Positions 5,336 to 11,865 of a stretch of 11,865 nucleotides of DNA are shown one piece after another. The notes under the pieces are model-generated. The model had not been told where the DNA came from. It saw nothing but the letters and a program-made list of their open reading frames with translations, and ran no database searches. The position numbers were made by a program, and so were the translations under genes. Source of the DNA: Campylobacterales bacterium (GTDB taxonomy: Bacteria; Campylobacterota; Campylobacteria; Campylobacterales; JALSKU01); the NCBI GenBank assembly GCA_027038335.1, contig JALVWI010000124.1, positions 1 to 11,865 on the forward strand. Reading direction: 5' to 3'. The first letter of the stretch is position 1; each line of letters starts with the position of its first letter.

Positions 5336-7147
5336 ATGGCAAAAAAACTTATAGATATAATGGATACAAGTTTTAGAGACGGTTTCCAGTCTGTTTTTGG
5401 AGCAAGAGTTTTGCTTGAAGATTTTATAGAAGCGGTATCGGTTGCAAAAGAAGCGGGTATTAGCCATTTTGAATTTGGTGGAGGTGCTAGGTTTCAAAGC
5501 CCGTTTTTTTATCTAAATGAAAATGCTTTTGATATGATGGATAAATTTCGTGAAGTTGTAGGAGATATAGTAAATCTACAAACTTTAGCAAGAGGTGTAA
5601 ATACAGTAGCTCTTGATACCGCAAGTAGTGATATTATAGATTTGCATGCAAAACTCTTTAAAAAACATGGTACTACAACTATCAGAAACTTTGATGCTCT
5701 AAATGATGTAGAAAATTTAAAATTTAGTGGAGAGTGTATAAAAAAGCATGGTTTAAAACATGAAATTGTTGTTACTATGATGGAGCTACCTCCGGGTTGC
5801 AAGGGTGCTCATGATGTGCCTTTTTATGAAAAAGTTTTAAGAAACATACTTGATAGCGGTATTGAGTATGATAGTGTATGTTTTAAAGATGCCAGTGGTA
5901 CTTCAAATCCAAAAAAAGTGTATGAAACTATCAAAATGGCAAAAGAATTATTGCCTGAAAATATCCATGTAAGGCTACATACTCATGAAACTGCAGGTGT
6001 TAGTGTAGCTTGTTATTTGGCGGCTCTTGATGCAGGTGTTGACGGTATTGATTTGGCAGCTAGTCCTGTTAGCGGAGGAACAAGTCAACCCGATATTTTA
6101 ACTCTTTTGCACGCTACAAAAGGGACTAATTATGACCTTGGTGGGTTAGATATAGAAAAGATTTTAAAATATGAAACATTTTTCAAAGAAAAAATGAAAG
6201 ATTATTTTATTCCGCCTGAAGCTATGGCTGTTTCACCTATTATTCCATTTTCCCCTATGCCGGGCGGTGCATTGACAGCCAATACTCAAATGATGAGAGA
6301 CAATAATATACTTGATAAATTTCCTGAAGTTATAAATGCCATGAGAGAAGTAGTAGAAAAAGGTGGATACGGTACAAGTGTAACTCCTGTGAGCCAATTT
6401 TATTTTCAACAAGCATTTAATAATGTAATGTTTGGTCCATGGAAAAAGATAGCTGACGGTTATGGAAAAATGGTACTGGGCTATTTTGGTAAAACTCCCG
6501 TAAAGCCAAATGATGAGATAATAAAACTTGCAAGTGAGCAATTAAAACTTGAACCTACAACAAAAACCGCACTTGAACTTGCCAATGAAGATCCAAACAA
6601 ATCAAAAGAACACTTTATAAAAATGCTCAAAGATGAGGGTATAGAAACTACTGAAGAAAATATTTTTATCGCTGCGGCTTGTAAAGAAAAAGGTATAGCA
6701 TTTTTAAAGGGTGAGGCAAAAGTAAATGTTAGAAAAATAAGTCAGATGAAAGAGCAAAATTCAAAAAGTACAAAAAAAGGTGGAGAGAAAATGAGTGGAA
6801 GTTATACAGTTGTAGTAAACGGTAAAAAATATAATGTAGATGTAGTTGAAGGAAAAGATGCCAATATCTCAGTAAGTGAAGCAAAACAACCAAAAGAGGT
6901 AAAAAAAGAGACTCCCATAGAGATAGATTCTATTGAAGGAGATGAGGTGTTTGCAACGCTTCCGGGAAGTGTATTTAAGATAGTGGCAAATGTGGGAGAT
7001 GTAGTTAAAAAAGATGATGTGGTTATAATTTTGGAAGCTATGAAAATGGAGATAGAGATAGTTGCACCTAAAAATGGTACTATCAAGTCTATCAATGTAA
7101 GCCAAGGTGAGAATGTAGAAAATGGTCAACTACTTTTTGTTTTATAG
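5336..7147 (+). CDS. oadA: Oxaloacetate decarboxylase alpha subunit / PycB-type biotin carboxyltransferase
   Basis: A 603-residue biotin protein. The N-terminal carboxyltransferase TIM barrel (about 1-300) shows the DTSFRDGFQS motif at 10-19, lysine K184 in CFKDASGTS, equivalent to the carboxylated active-site lysine of the family, and the metal-binding HTH at 215-217. The conserved PycB/OadA region follows (about 300-465, with SPMPGGALTANTQM). After a Lys/Gly/Ser-rich linker (about 468-488) comes a biotin-carrier domain with biotinyl lysine K570 in EAMKM. It transfers the carboxyl group of oxaloacetate to biotin for decarboxylation by OadB, yielding pyruvate. In C. jejuni the homologous PycB is the carboxyltransferase subunit of pyruvate carboxylase, so carboxylating use with a biotin carboxylase encoded elsewhere is possible. 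The adjacent oadG and oadB favour the decarboxylase. An internal start signal lies at the carrier-domain boundary (6782-6793). Confidence 0.93.
   Translation: MAKKLIDIMDTSFRDGFQSVFGARVLLEDFIEAVSVAKEAGISHFEFGGGARFQSPFFYLNENAFDMMDKFREVVGDIVNLQTLARGVNTVALDTASSDIIDLHAKLFKKHGTTTIRNFDALNDVENLKFSGECIKKHGLKHEIVVTMMELPPGCKGAHDVPFYEKVLRNILDSGIEYDSVCFKDASGTSNPKKVYETIKMAKELLPENIHVRLHTHETAGVSVACYLAALDAGVDGIDLAASPVSGGTSQPDILTLLHATKGTNYDLGGLDIEKILKYETFFKEKMKDYFIPPEAMAVSPIIPFSPMPGGALTANTQMMRDNNILDKFPEVINAMREVVEKGGYGTSVTPVSQFYFQQAFNNVMFGPWKKIADGYGKMVLGYFGKTPVKPNDEIIKLASEQLKLEPTTKTALELANEDPNKSKEHFIKMLKDEGIETTEENIFIAAACKEKGIAFLKGEAKVNVRKISQMKEQNSKSTKKGGEKMSGSYTVVVNGKKYNVDVVEGKDANISVSEAKQPKEVKKETPIEIDSIEGDEVFATLPGSVFKIVANVGDVVKKDDVVIILEAMKMEIEIVAPKNGTIKSINVSQGENVENGQLLFVL
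6782..6793 (+). promoter_or_regulatory. Internal ribosome binding site and ATG within oadA
   Basis: The sequence GGAGAG, three bases, then ATG lies in frame inside oadA at codon 486. It would start a separate 118-residue biotin-carrier protein (6791-7147) beginning MSGSYTVVVNGKKYNV, which resembles the N-terminus of free-standing biotin-carrier subunits. The 12 bases GGAGAGAAAATG are identical to those at the cytochrome gene start in this window. Whether it is used is unproven. Confidence 0.45.
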
Positions 7148-7165
7148 GAAAATATTAAGGAAAAA

Positions 7166-7339
7166 ATGATGAAACTCTCATGCTTCAAAAATACAAATAA
7201 TAATATCAATCATGATAGTTTCTCTTGCCAAAGGCAAAGCATAAGTTCTTCCCATAAAATTTGGGAATTTTATGGGAGCCCTAAAGGTGAGAGGAATTTT
7301 CAAGGAGCTTTGCTTCTTGGAAAGGAGATTGTAAAGTGA
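7166..7339 (+). CDS. Possible 57-residue small protein or leader between oadA and oadB
   Basis: An open frame begins MMKLSCFKN at two successive ATG codons, preceded by AAGGA at 7157-7161, and runs through the whole oadA-oadB gap to a TGA that overlaps the oadB GTG start (GTGA at 7336-7339). The product is polar, has two cysteines (residues 6 and 21), no membrane segment and no family I recognise. About two thirds of it is encoded by the palindromic element at 7219-7320, so the frame may be open by chance. If translated, its termination on the oadB start would couple translation across the gap. It could equally be non-coding spacer. Confidence 0.3.
   Translation: MMKLSCFKNTNNNINHDSFSCQRQSISSSHKIWEFYGSPKGERNFQGALLLGKEIVK
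7219..7320 (+). repeat. Nested palindromic element between oadA and oadB
   Basis: The core is a perfect 11-bp inverted repeat, CCCATAAAATT at 7251-7261 and AATTTTATGGG at 7266-7276, with a 4-base loop. Around it, 7228-7240 pairs with 7307-7320 (13 pairs with one wobble and one bulge, including GCAAAGC/GCTTTGC). An alternative pairing joins 7219-7229 with 7286-7296 using three G-U pairs. Smaller hairpins form at 7225-7237 and at 7301-7319, the latter directly before the oadB ribosome binding site. No T-run follows the core, so it is not an intrinsic terminator. It could be an RNA processing or expression-balancing element, or a small palindromic mobile repeat. Confidence 0.6.
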
Positions 7340-8670
7340 AAAAAATTCTCTATATTTTGCTTGTGGTAACTATATTTTTAGGAGCAGTCAATCTTTGTGC
7401 AGCTGAAAACTCCACGAGTATGAAACAAGAGGTAAAAAAAGAACAATACTCTAAAGAGTATAAGTCGGTTTCGATAGCTCAACTGTTTAAAAATTTTTAT
7501 AAAACAACAGGTATTTATGCTTTTTTAAATCCTAGAGACGGTGCTACAAATGCTTTAGGTGAGCCTTTAAGTAAATTTGCCCAAAGCTGGGGTAGGGTGA
7601 TAATGATAGGTATCACATTTTTACTCTTTTATTTAGCGATTGCTAAAGGGTTTGAACCTTTGCTTTTATTGCCTATAGCTTTTGGAGGGTTATTGGCAAA
7701 TATTCCGTTAGCAAATATCATAGGACATGAAGGATTTATAGGGACTATATTTGATGCGGGTATAAAAAATGAGCTTTTTCCTTTGATCATATTTATGGGA
7801 GTGGGTGCATTGACTGATTTTGGACCGCTTTTAGCCAATCCAAAAACCGCACTTTTAGGTGCAGCGGCACAGTTTGGTATATTTGGTTCGCTTTTAGGTG
7901 CTTTATTGCTTAGTCAATATACTCCATTTTTTGATTTTTCTTTAAAAGATGCTTCAGCTATATCCATTATAGGTGGAGCAGATGGTCCTACTTCTATATT
8001 TGTAGCTTCAAAGCTTTCACCTGATCTTATGGGGGCTATTGCTGTTGCAGCATACTCATATATGGCACTTGTGCCTATCATCCAGCCTCCTATCATGAGA
8101 CTTTTTACCACCAAAGAGGAGAGAAAGATAAAGATGAAACAGCTCAGAGAAGTAAGCAAACTTGAAAAACTGCTCTTTCCTTTGACTGTTTTAGTACTTT
8201 CTATTTTAATACTTCCTGAGTCAACTCCTCTTATTGGAGCTTTGACTTTCGGTAACTTTGCAAAAGTTTCCGGTGTAGTTGATAGACTTTCAAATACAAT
8301 GCAAAATGCTTTGATAAATATAGTTACTATATTTTTAGGTCTTGGTGTCGGTTCAAAATTAGCGGCCGAAAAATTTTTGGTAGCAGATACTCTAGGTATC
8401 TTGGCTATCGGTCTTTTTGCTTTTGCGATAGGAACTGCTGCGGGAGTACTTATGGCAAAAGTTATGAATAAATTTTCAAAAGATCCTATCAATCCTTTGA
8501 TAGGATCAGCCGGTGTTAGTGCGGTTCCGATGGCTGCAAGAGTTTCAAATAAAGTAGGAATGGATGAGGATAAAACCAATATGCTTTTAATGCATGCTAT
8601 GGGTCCAAATGTAGCGGGTGTTATAGGTTCGGCAGTTGCAGCGGGTGTGTTGCTTTCAATATTTAAATAG
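7336..8670 (+). CDS. oadB: Oxaloacetate decarboxylase beta subunit (Na+ pump)
   Basis: A 444-residue polytopic inner-membrane protein. OadB decarboxylates carboxybiotin on OadA and couples this to Na+ export. The key residues known from Klebsiella OadB are all present with an offset of +13: D216 in GGADGPTSI (D203), Y242 (Y229), N386, G390 and S395 in NPLIGSAGVS (N373, G377, S382) and R402 (R389). This argues for a working Na+ pump. The first 24 residues look like a signal peptide or extra helix, and then a polar stretch (about 24-50) precedes the membrane core. The start is GTG with AAAGGAG at 7321-7327. It lies 188 bases after oadA, an unusually wide gap for subunits of one complex, and that gap holds the palindromic element. 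pckA begins 13 bases after its stop. Confidence 0.93.
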   Translation: MKKILYILLVVTIFLGAVNLCAAENSTSMKQEVKKEQYSKEYKSVSIAQLFKNFYKTTGIYAFLNPRDGATNALGEPLSKFAQSWGRVIMIGITFLLFYLAIAKGFEPLLLLPIAFGGLLANIPLANIIGHEGFIGTIFDAGIKNELFPLIIFMGVGALTDFGPLLANPKTALLGAAAQFGIFGSLLGALLLSQYTPFFDFSLKDASAISIIGGADGPTSIFVASKLSPDLMGAIAVAAYSYMALVPIIQPPIMRLFTTKEERKIKMKQLREVSKLEKLLFPLTVLVLSILILPESTPLIGALTFGNFAKVSGVVDRLSNTMQNALINIVTIFLGLGVGSKLAAEKFLVADTLGILAIGLFAFAIGTAAGVLMAKVMNKFSKDPINPLIGSAGVSAVPMAARVSNKVGMDEDKTNMLLMHAMGPNVAGVIGSAVAAGVLLSIFK

Positions 8671-8683
8671 GAGGAGTTTTTAA

Positions 8684-10261
8684 ATGTCGGTTATGGAAGA
8701 GTTGGAAAAGTGTGGTATCCAAAATGTTAAAAAAGTTTTTCACAATTTGGATTATGATGAGTTGTATAATCATGAGATACAAAATCATGAAGGATGTGTA
8801 ACTGACAGCGGTTGTGTAAGCGTAGATACAGGTGTATTTACAGGTAGAAGTCCAAAGGATAAATACTTTGTTGACCAACCACCATCAAATAAATATATCG
8901 CTTGGGGGGAGATAAATCATCCCATATCAAAAGAGGTTTTTGATAAACTTTTTGAAAAAGCCAAAGAAGAGTTAAGCAATAAAGAGCTTTATGTCCAAGA
9001 TGCATTTTGTGGTGCTAGTAAAAATAGTAAAAAGTCTATCAGAGTTATAGCAGAGATCGCTTGGCAAGCACATTTTGTCAAAAATATGTTCATCAGACCT
9101 ACAAACGAGGAGCTTGAAAACTTTAAGCCTGATTTTACTTTGTATGTTGCAAGTAAAGTTACCAATGATGAATGGAAAGAGCAAGGCTTAAATAGTGAAG
9201 TTTTTGTAGTGTTTAATGTAGAAGAAAATATAGCTGTCATAGGCGGTACTTGGTATGGTGGAGAGATAAAAAAGGGAGTTTTCTCCATGATGAATTACTG
9301 GCTACCGCTTGAAGATAAGCTTGGTATGCACTGCTCTGCAAATGTAGGAAAAGATGATGATGTGGCACTCTTTTTCGGACTTAGCGGAACAGGTAAAACT
9401 ACACTTTCAACCGATCCAAATAGAGCTTTGATAGGTGATGATGAACATGGATGGGATGATGATGGAGTATTTAACTTTGAAGGCGGATGTTATGCAAAGG
9501 TTATCAATCTTGATCCATCTAGTGAGCCGGAAATTTATGCTGCCATAAAAAAAGATGCACTACTAGAAAATGTTGTTGTCGATGAAAACGGTCATGTGGA
9601 TTTTGCTGATAAAAGTAAAACAGAAAATACTAGAGTTTCATATCCGATATATCATATAGAAAATCATTGCTCAACTTTGCAAGCTGGACATCCGAAAAAT
9701 ATCATATTTTTAACCGCTGATGCTTTTGGAGTTTTACCTCCTGTTAGCAAACTTACAAAAGAGCAGGCAATGTACTACTTTTTAAGCGGTTATACTGCAA
9801 AAGTAGCCGGTACTGAAAGAGGTATAACAGAACCTGTTGCTACATTTAGTTCATGTTTTGGCGAGCCGTTTTTGCCTTTACATCCAACAGTTTATGCAAA
9901 ACAGCTTGGCAAAAAGATAGATGAACACAAAGTAAATGTATATCTTGTCAATACAGGATGGAGCGGTGGAGCTTACGGAGTTGGAAAAAGAATGAGTATA
10001 AAAGCTACTAGAAGTTGTATCAATGCTATACTTGACGGAAGTATAAATGATAGCGAATTTGAAACTTTACCGGTATTTAATCTTTCCGTTCCAAAATCTC
10101 TTGAAGGAGTAGATAGCAATATCTTAAATCCTAGAAATACTTGGGAAGATAAACAAAAATATGATCAAACAAGAGATAAACTAGCTTCAATGTTTGTAGA
10201 AAATTTCAAAAAATATATCACTGATGAGAGTGATTTTTCAAAATATGGACCAGAAATTTAA
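8684..10261 (+). CDS. pckA: Phosphoenolpyruvate carboxykinase (ATP)
   Basis: A 525-residue cytosolic enzyme of normal length that interconverts oxaloacetate plus ATP with PEP, CO2 and ADP. It shows the substrate-binding TGRSPKDK motif (R55), the metal and substrate lysines K196/K197 in GEIKKGVFSMMNY, H216 in MHCSAN, the P-loop GLSGTGKT at 232-239, the kinase-2 aspartates D252/D253 in IGDDEHGW, and R317 in NTRVSYP. The P-loop type identifies the ATP-dependent rather than the GTP-dependent class. A strong GGAGGAG site (8670-8676) overlaps the end of oadB. Next to an oxaloacetate decarboxylase it places PEP, oxaloacetate and pyruvate under one transcription unit. This fits gluconeogenesis from C4 acids, or anaplerosis if run in reverse. 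Confidence 0.97.
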   Translation: MSVMEELEKCGIQNVKKVFHNLDYDELYNHEIQNHEGCVTDSGCVSVDTGVFTGRSPKDKYFVDQPPSNKYIAWGEINHPISKEVFDKLFEKAKEELSNKELYVQDAFCGASKNSKKSIRVIAEIAWQAHFVKNMFIRPTNEELENFKPDFTLYVASKVTNDEWKEQGLNSEVFVVFNVEENIAVIGGTWYGGEIKKGVFSMMNYWLPLEDKLGMHCSANVGKDDDVALFFGLSGTGKTTLSTDPNRALIGDDEHGWDDDGVFNFEGGCYAKVINLDPSSEPEIYAAIKKDALLENVVVDENGHVDFADKSKTENTRVSYPIYHIENHCSTLQAGHPKNIIFLTADAFGVLPPVSKLTKEQAMYYFLSGYTAKVAGTERGITEPVATFSSCFGEPFLPLHPTVYAKQLGKKIDEHKVNVYLVNTGWSGGAYGVGKRMSIKATRSCINAILDGSINDSEFETLPVFNLSVPKSLEGVDSNILNPRNTWEDKQKYDQTRDKLASMFVENFKKYITDESDFSKYGPEI

Positions 10262-10264
10262 ATA

Positions 10265-10335
10265 AGAGCTAAGTGCTAAGTGCTAAGAGCTAAGAGCTAA
10301 AAAATGCTCTAAGCTCTAAGCTCTAAGCTCTAAGC
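10265..10335 (+). repeat. Heptamer repeats forming a long imperfect hairpin
   Basis: Most of the 94-bp pckA-argH gap is made of 7-bp units. The left arm (10265-10299) has five units, AGAGCTA three times and AGTGCTA twice. After a 6-base A-rich gap, the right arm (10306-10335) has GCTCTAA four times plus GC. All units share the same-strand core CTAAG or CTAAA. The arms are also nearly self-complementary: pairing 10266-10297 with 10306-10337 leaves only A-A mismatches every seventh position and two T-T mismatches, with an 8-base loop. No T-tract follows, so it is not a standard terminator. The argH ribosome binding site starts nine bases after the array. Confidence 0.8.
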
Positions 10336-10355
10336 TTCCAAGAAAGGGAGTTTTA

Positions 10356-11741
10356 TTGTCTAAAGTTGCTTCAGGAAAGATAAAAAAATCAAGTTCAAAA
10401 CTCTTAGATGAGTTCAATGCCTCTATAATGTTTGATAAAGAGTTATATAAAGAAGATATAAAAGGCTCTATAGCTCATGTTAAGATGCTTCAAAAACAAG
10501 GCATTATAAATAAAGAGAGTATGCAAAAGATAATTGATGGGCTTAATGTTATCAAAAAAGAGATAGATAACGGTGAGTATAATTTTCATATCAAAGATGA
10601 AGATATACACATGTCTATAGAAAACCGTTTGACTGAGCTTATAGGTGATGATGCTAAGAGAATGCATACAGCAAGAAGTAGAAATGACCAAGTTGCACTT
10701 GATTTTAGAATGTTTGTTTTGAGAAATTTTAAAGAGATAGCCAATCTTCTTTTTGATTTGGAAAAAGTTTTACTTGATATTGAAAAAAAGCATACAAAAA
10801 CTTTGCTCCCGGGAATGACTCACTTGCAACATGCTCAACCTATAAACTTTGCATATCATCTTTTGGCATATAGTTCTATGTTTAAAAGAGATATTGAGAG
10901 ATTTGAAAATTCACATAGTAGAAACAATATCTCTCCTATAGGTTGTGCTGCATTGGCTGGAACTCCTTATGATAGTGATAGAGAGTATGAAGCAAAACTT
11001 TTAGGATTTGAAAGTGTTAGTGTAAATTGTCTTGATACGGTAAGTGATAGAGATTTTGCATTGGAAATGCTTTTTAATATCTCAGTTTTGATGATGCATA
11101 TATCAAGGCTTTCTGAAGAGTTGATACTTTGGAGCAGTAGCGAGTTTAGTTTTGTTGAGTTAAGTGATGAGTACAGTACAAGCAGCTCCATAATGCCTCA
11201 AAAGAAAAACCCTGATGTTCCAGAACTTTTAAGAGGAAAAACAGGAAGGTGCTATGGCAATCTCATATCCCTTCTTACTGTCATGAAAGGTTTGCCGTTA
11301 GCTTACAATAAGGATATGCAAGAGGATAAAGAGGGTGTATTTGATAGTGTAAAAACTGCAAAAATATCCATAAAGATACTAACAGAAGCTTTAAAAACCA
11401 TGAGTATAAAAGCTGATAAAATGCAACAAGCTACAAAGATAGGTCATTTAAGTGCTACGGACTTGGCGGATTATTTGACAAAAAAATGCGGATATGCTTT
11501 TAGGGATGCTTATAAACTAACCGGTGAGATAGTAGGATATGCTGATGATATGGGTAAAGATATAAGCGAATTAACTTTAGAAGAGTTAAGAGAATTTGAT
11601 AAAAATATAAAAGATGATATTATAGAAACACTGCAGCTTAAAAACTCAATGAATGCTAGAAACTCTCAAGGCGGAACTTCTATAGAGCAGACTAAAAAAC
11701 AGATAGAACAGTTTGAGAAGTGGCTTGAAAATAGTAGGTAG
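10356..11741 (+). CDS. argH: Argininosuccinate lyase
   Basis: A 461-residue cytosolic enzyme of usual family length that cleaves argininosuccinate to arginine and fumarate, the last step of arginine synthesis. Motifs seen are MHTARSRNDQVALDFR at about 103-118, catalytic-region H159 in THLQHAQP, and the fumarase/aspartase superfamily signature SSSIMPQKKNPD at 276-287, whose serines include the catalytic base. The first signature position is Ser276 where many relatives have Gly; I believe this is tolerated in the group but cannot check. The start is a TTG with AGGGAG at 10345-10350 five bases upstream; no suitable in-frame ATG lies near. It follows pckA across the heptamer repeats, the same order I recall in Campylobacter jejuni. 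Confidence 0.97.
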   Translation: MSKVASGKIKKSSSKLLDEFNASIMFDKELYKEDIKGSIAHVKMLQKQGIINKESMQKIIDGLNVIKKEIDNGEYNFHIKDEDIHMSIENRLTELIGDDAKRMHTARSRNDQVALDFRMFVLRNFKEIANLLFDLEKVLLDIEKKHTKTLLPGMTHLQHAQPINFAYHLLAYSSMFKRDIERFENSHSRNNISPIGCAALAGTPYDSDREYEAKLLGFESVSVNCLDTVSDRDFALEMLFNISVLMMHISRLSEELILWSSSEFSFVELSDEYSTSSSIMPQKKNPDVPELLRGKTGRCYGNLISLLTVMKGLPLAYNKDMQEDKEGVFDSVKTAKISIKILTEALKTMSIKADKMQQATKIGHLSATDLADYLTKKCGYAFRDAYKLTGEIVGYADDMGKDISELTLEELREFDKNIKDDIIETLQLKNSMNARNSQGGTSIEQTKKQIEQFEKWLENSR

Positions 11742-11757
11742 GATTTAGGATAAATTG

Positions 11758-11865
11758 TCACTTTAGTAGATATGTCGCTATGATGATGTAAGGGATAAAA
11801 AGTAGAGAGCTTATAAAAACTATCGTAGTTACCTCTTTTGGTTTGCAGTCGAATATACTTGCTAG
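11758..11865 (-). CDS. C-terminal end of a membrane protein, possibly an AEC-type permease
   Basis: The frame enters from the right edge and ends at TGA (complement of 11758-11760), giving 35 residues. A short polar stretch (FDCKPKEVTT) is followed by a hydrophobic helix (IVFISSLLFIPYIIIATYLL) ending in LLK at the C-terminus. A final transmembrane helix after a short charged loop resembles the end of auxin-efflux-carrier (AEC) family permeases, but 35 residues are too few for a firm family call. It converges on argH with 16 bases between the stop codons and no visible terminator hairpin. Confidence 0.6.
   Translation of the reverse strand, partial: LASIFDCKPKEVTTIVFISSLLFIPYIIIATYLLK

Noticed and set aside
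5336..7147. Naming this gene pycB outright
   Set aside because: The protein resembles C. jejuni PycB, but it is flanked by oadG and by an oadB with all coupling residues, so the decarboxylase name is better supported here.
7251..7276. Perfect hairpin considered as an intrinsic terminator after oadA
   Set aside because: The stem is AT-rich and is followed by AGCCCTAAAGG rather than a T-run, and oadB continues the same complex downstream.
7914..8579. A 221-codon open frame on the minus strand opposite oadB
   Set aside because: It lies wholly inside a well-supported membrane protein gene, has no good ribosome binding site seen, and its Ser/Pro/Ala/Lys/Ile-rich product is what the reverse of hydrophobic codons gives.
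8972..9288. Overlapping minus-strand frames opposite pckA
   Set aside because: They are antisense shadows of a highly conserved enzyme, with no protein features and no separate promoter.
10265..10335. Repeat array considered as a CRISPR
   Set aside because: Units are 7 bp with no spacers of regular length and no cas genes nearby.

Overview
This 11.9-kb window is AT-rich and very probably from a member of the Campylobacterota (formerly Epsilonproteobacteria). The evidence is the low G+C with A/T-ending codons, and the run of an oxaloacetate decarboxylase/PycB-type carboxyltransferase, an ATP-dependent PEP carboxykinase and argininosuccinate lyase, which matches the pycB-pckA-argH order I recall from Campylobacter jejuni. 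The periplasmic multihaem redox locus would suit a respiratory sulfur-, nitrogen- or metal-using member such as a Sulfurimonas- or Sulfurovum-like organism. I cannot fix the genus.

Left half (1-4738, minus strand): five genes read leftward in what looks like one operon. The order is a secreted cytochrome c with twelve CXXCH haem sites; a thioredoxin-fold lipoprotein (CPYC) whose start overlaps the cytochrome stop; a second, paralogous secreted thioredoxin-fold protein (CPYC); an OmpR-family response regulator; and the first 181 residues of a membrane sensor histidine kinase cut by the window edge. The kinase sensor domain carries a CKQC pair. Just upstream of the cytochrome lies an extended -10 box preceded by two 7-bp direct repeats at 11-bp pitch, the geometry expected for a PhoB/OmpR-type operator. 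The simplest reading is a periplasmic redox module that is sensed, regulated and supplied with its own thiol chemistry. The substrate is unknown.

Middle (4739-5082): a 344-bp divergent intergenic region, extremely AT-rich, with the leftward promoter and operator, a 17-bp sequence present twice 99 bp apart, and a rightward TATAAT box.

Right half (5083-11741, plus strand): oadG, oadA, oadB, pckA and argH, probably co-transcribed. OadGAB is the Na+-pumping oxaloacetate decarboxylase (or, if a separate biotin carboxylase exists elsewhere, part of a carboxylating system). PckA interconverts oxaloacetate and PEP, so together they control the C3/C4 node. argH completes arginine synthesis. Two features stand out. 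oadA holds a strong internal ribosome binding site and ATG exactly at the start of its biotin-carrier domain. The oadA-oadB gap holds a roughly 100-bp nested palindromic element inside a 57-codon open frame that ends on the oadB start codon.

Right edge (11758-11865, minus strand): the last 35 codons of a membrane protein, convergent with argH. Degenerate 7-bp tandem repeats occur in the two-thioredoxin gap (1704-1738) and the pckA-argH gap (10265-10335), with a faint trace after argH. No tRNA, rRNA, CRISPR array, transposase or convincing intrinsic terminator was seen.
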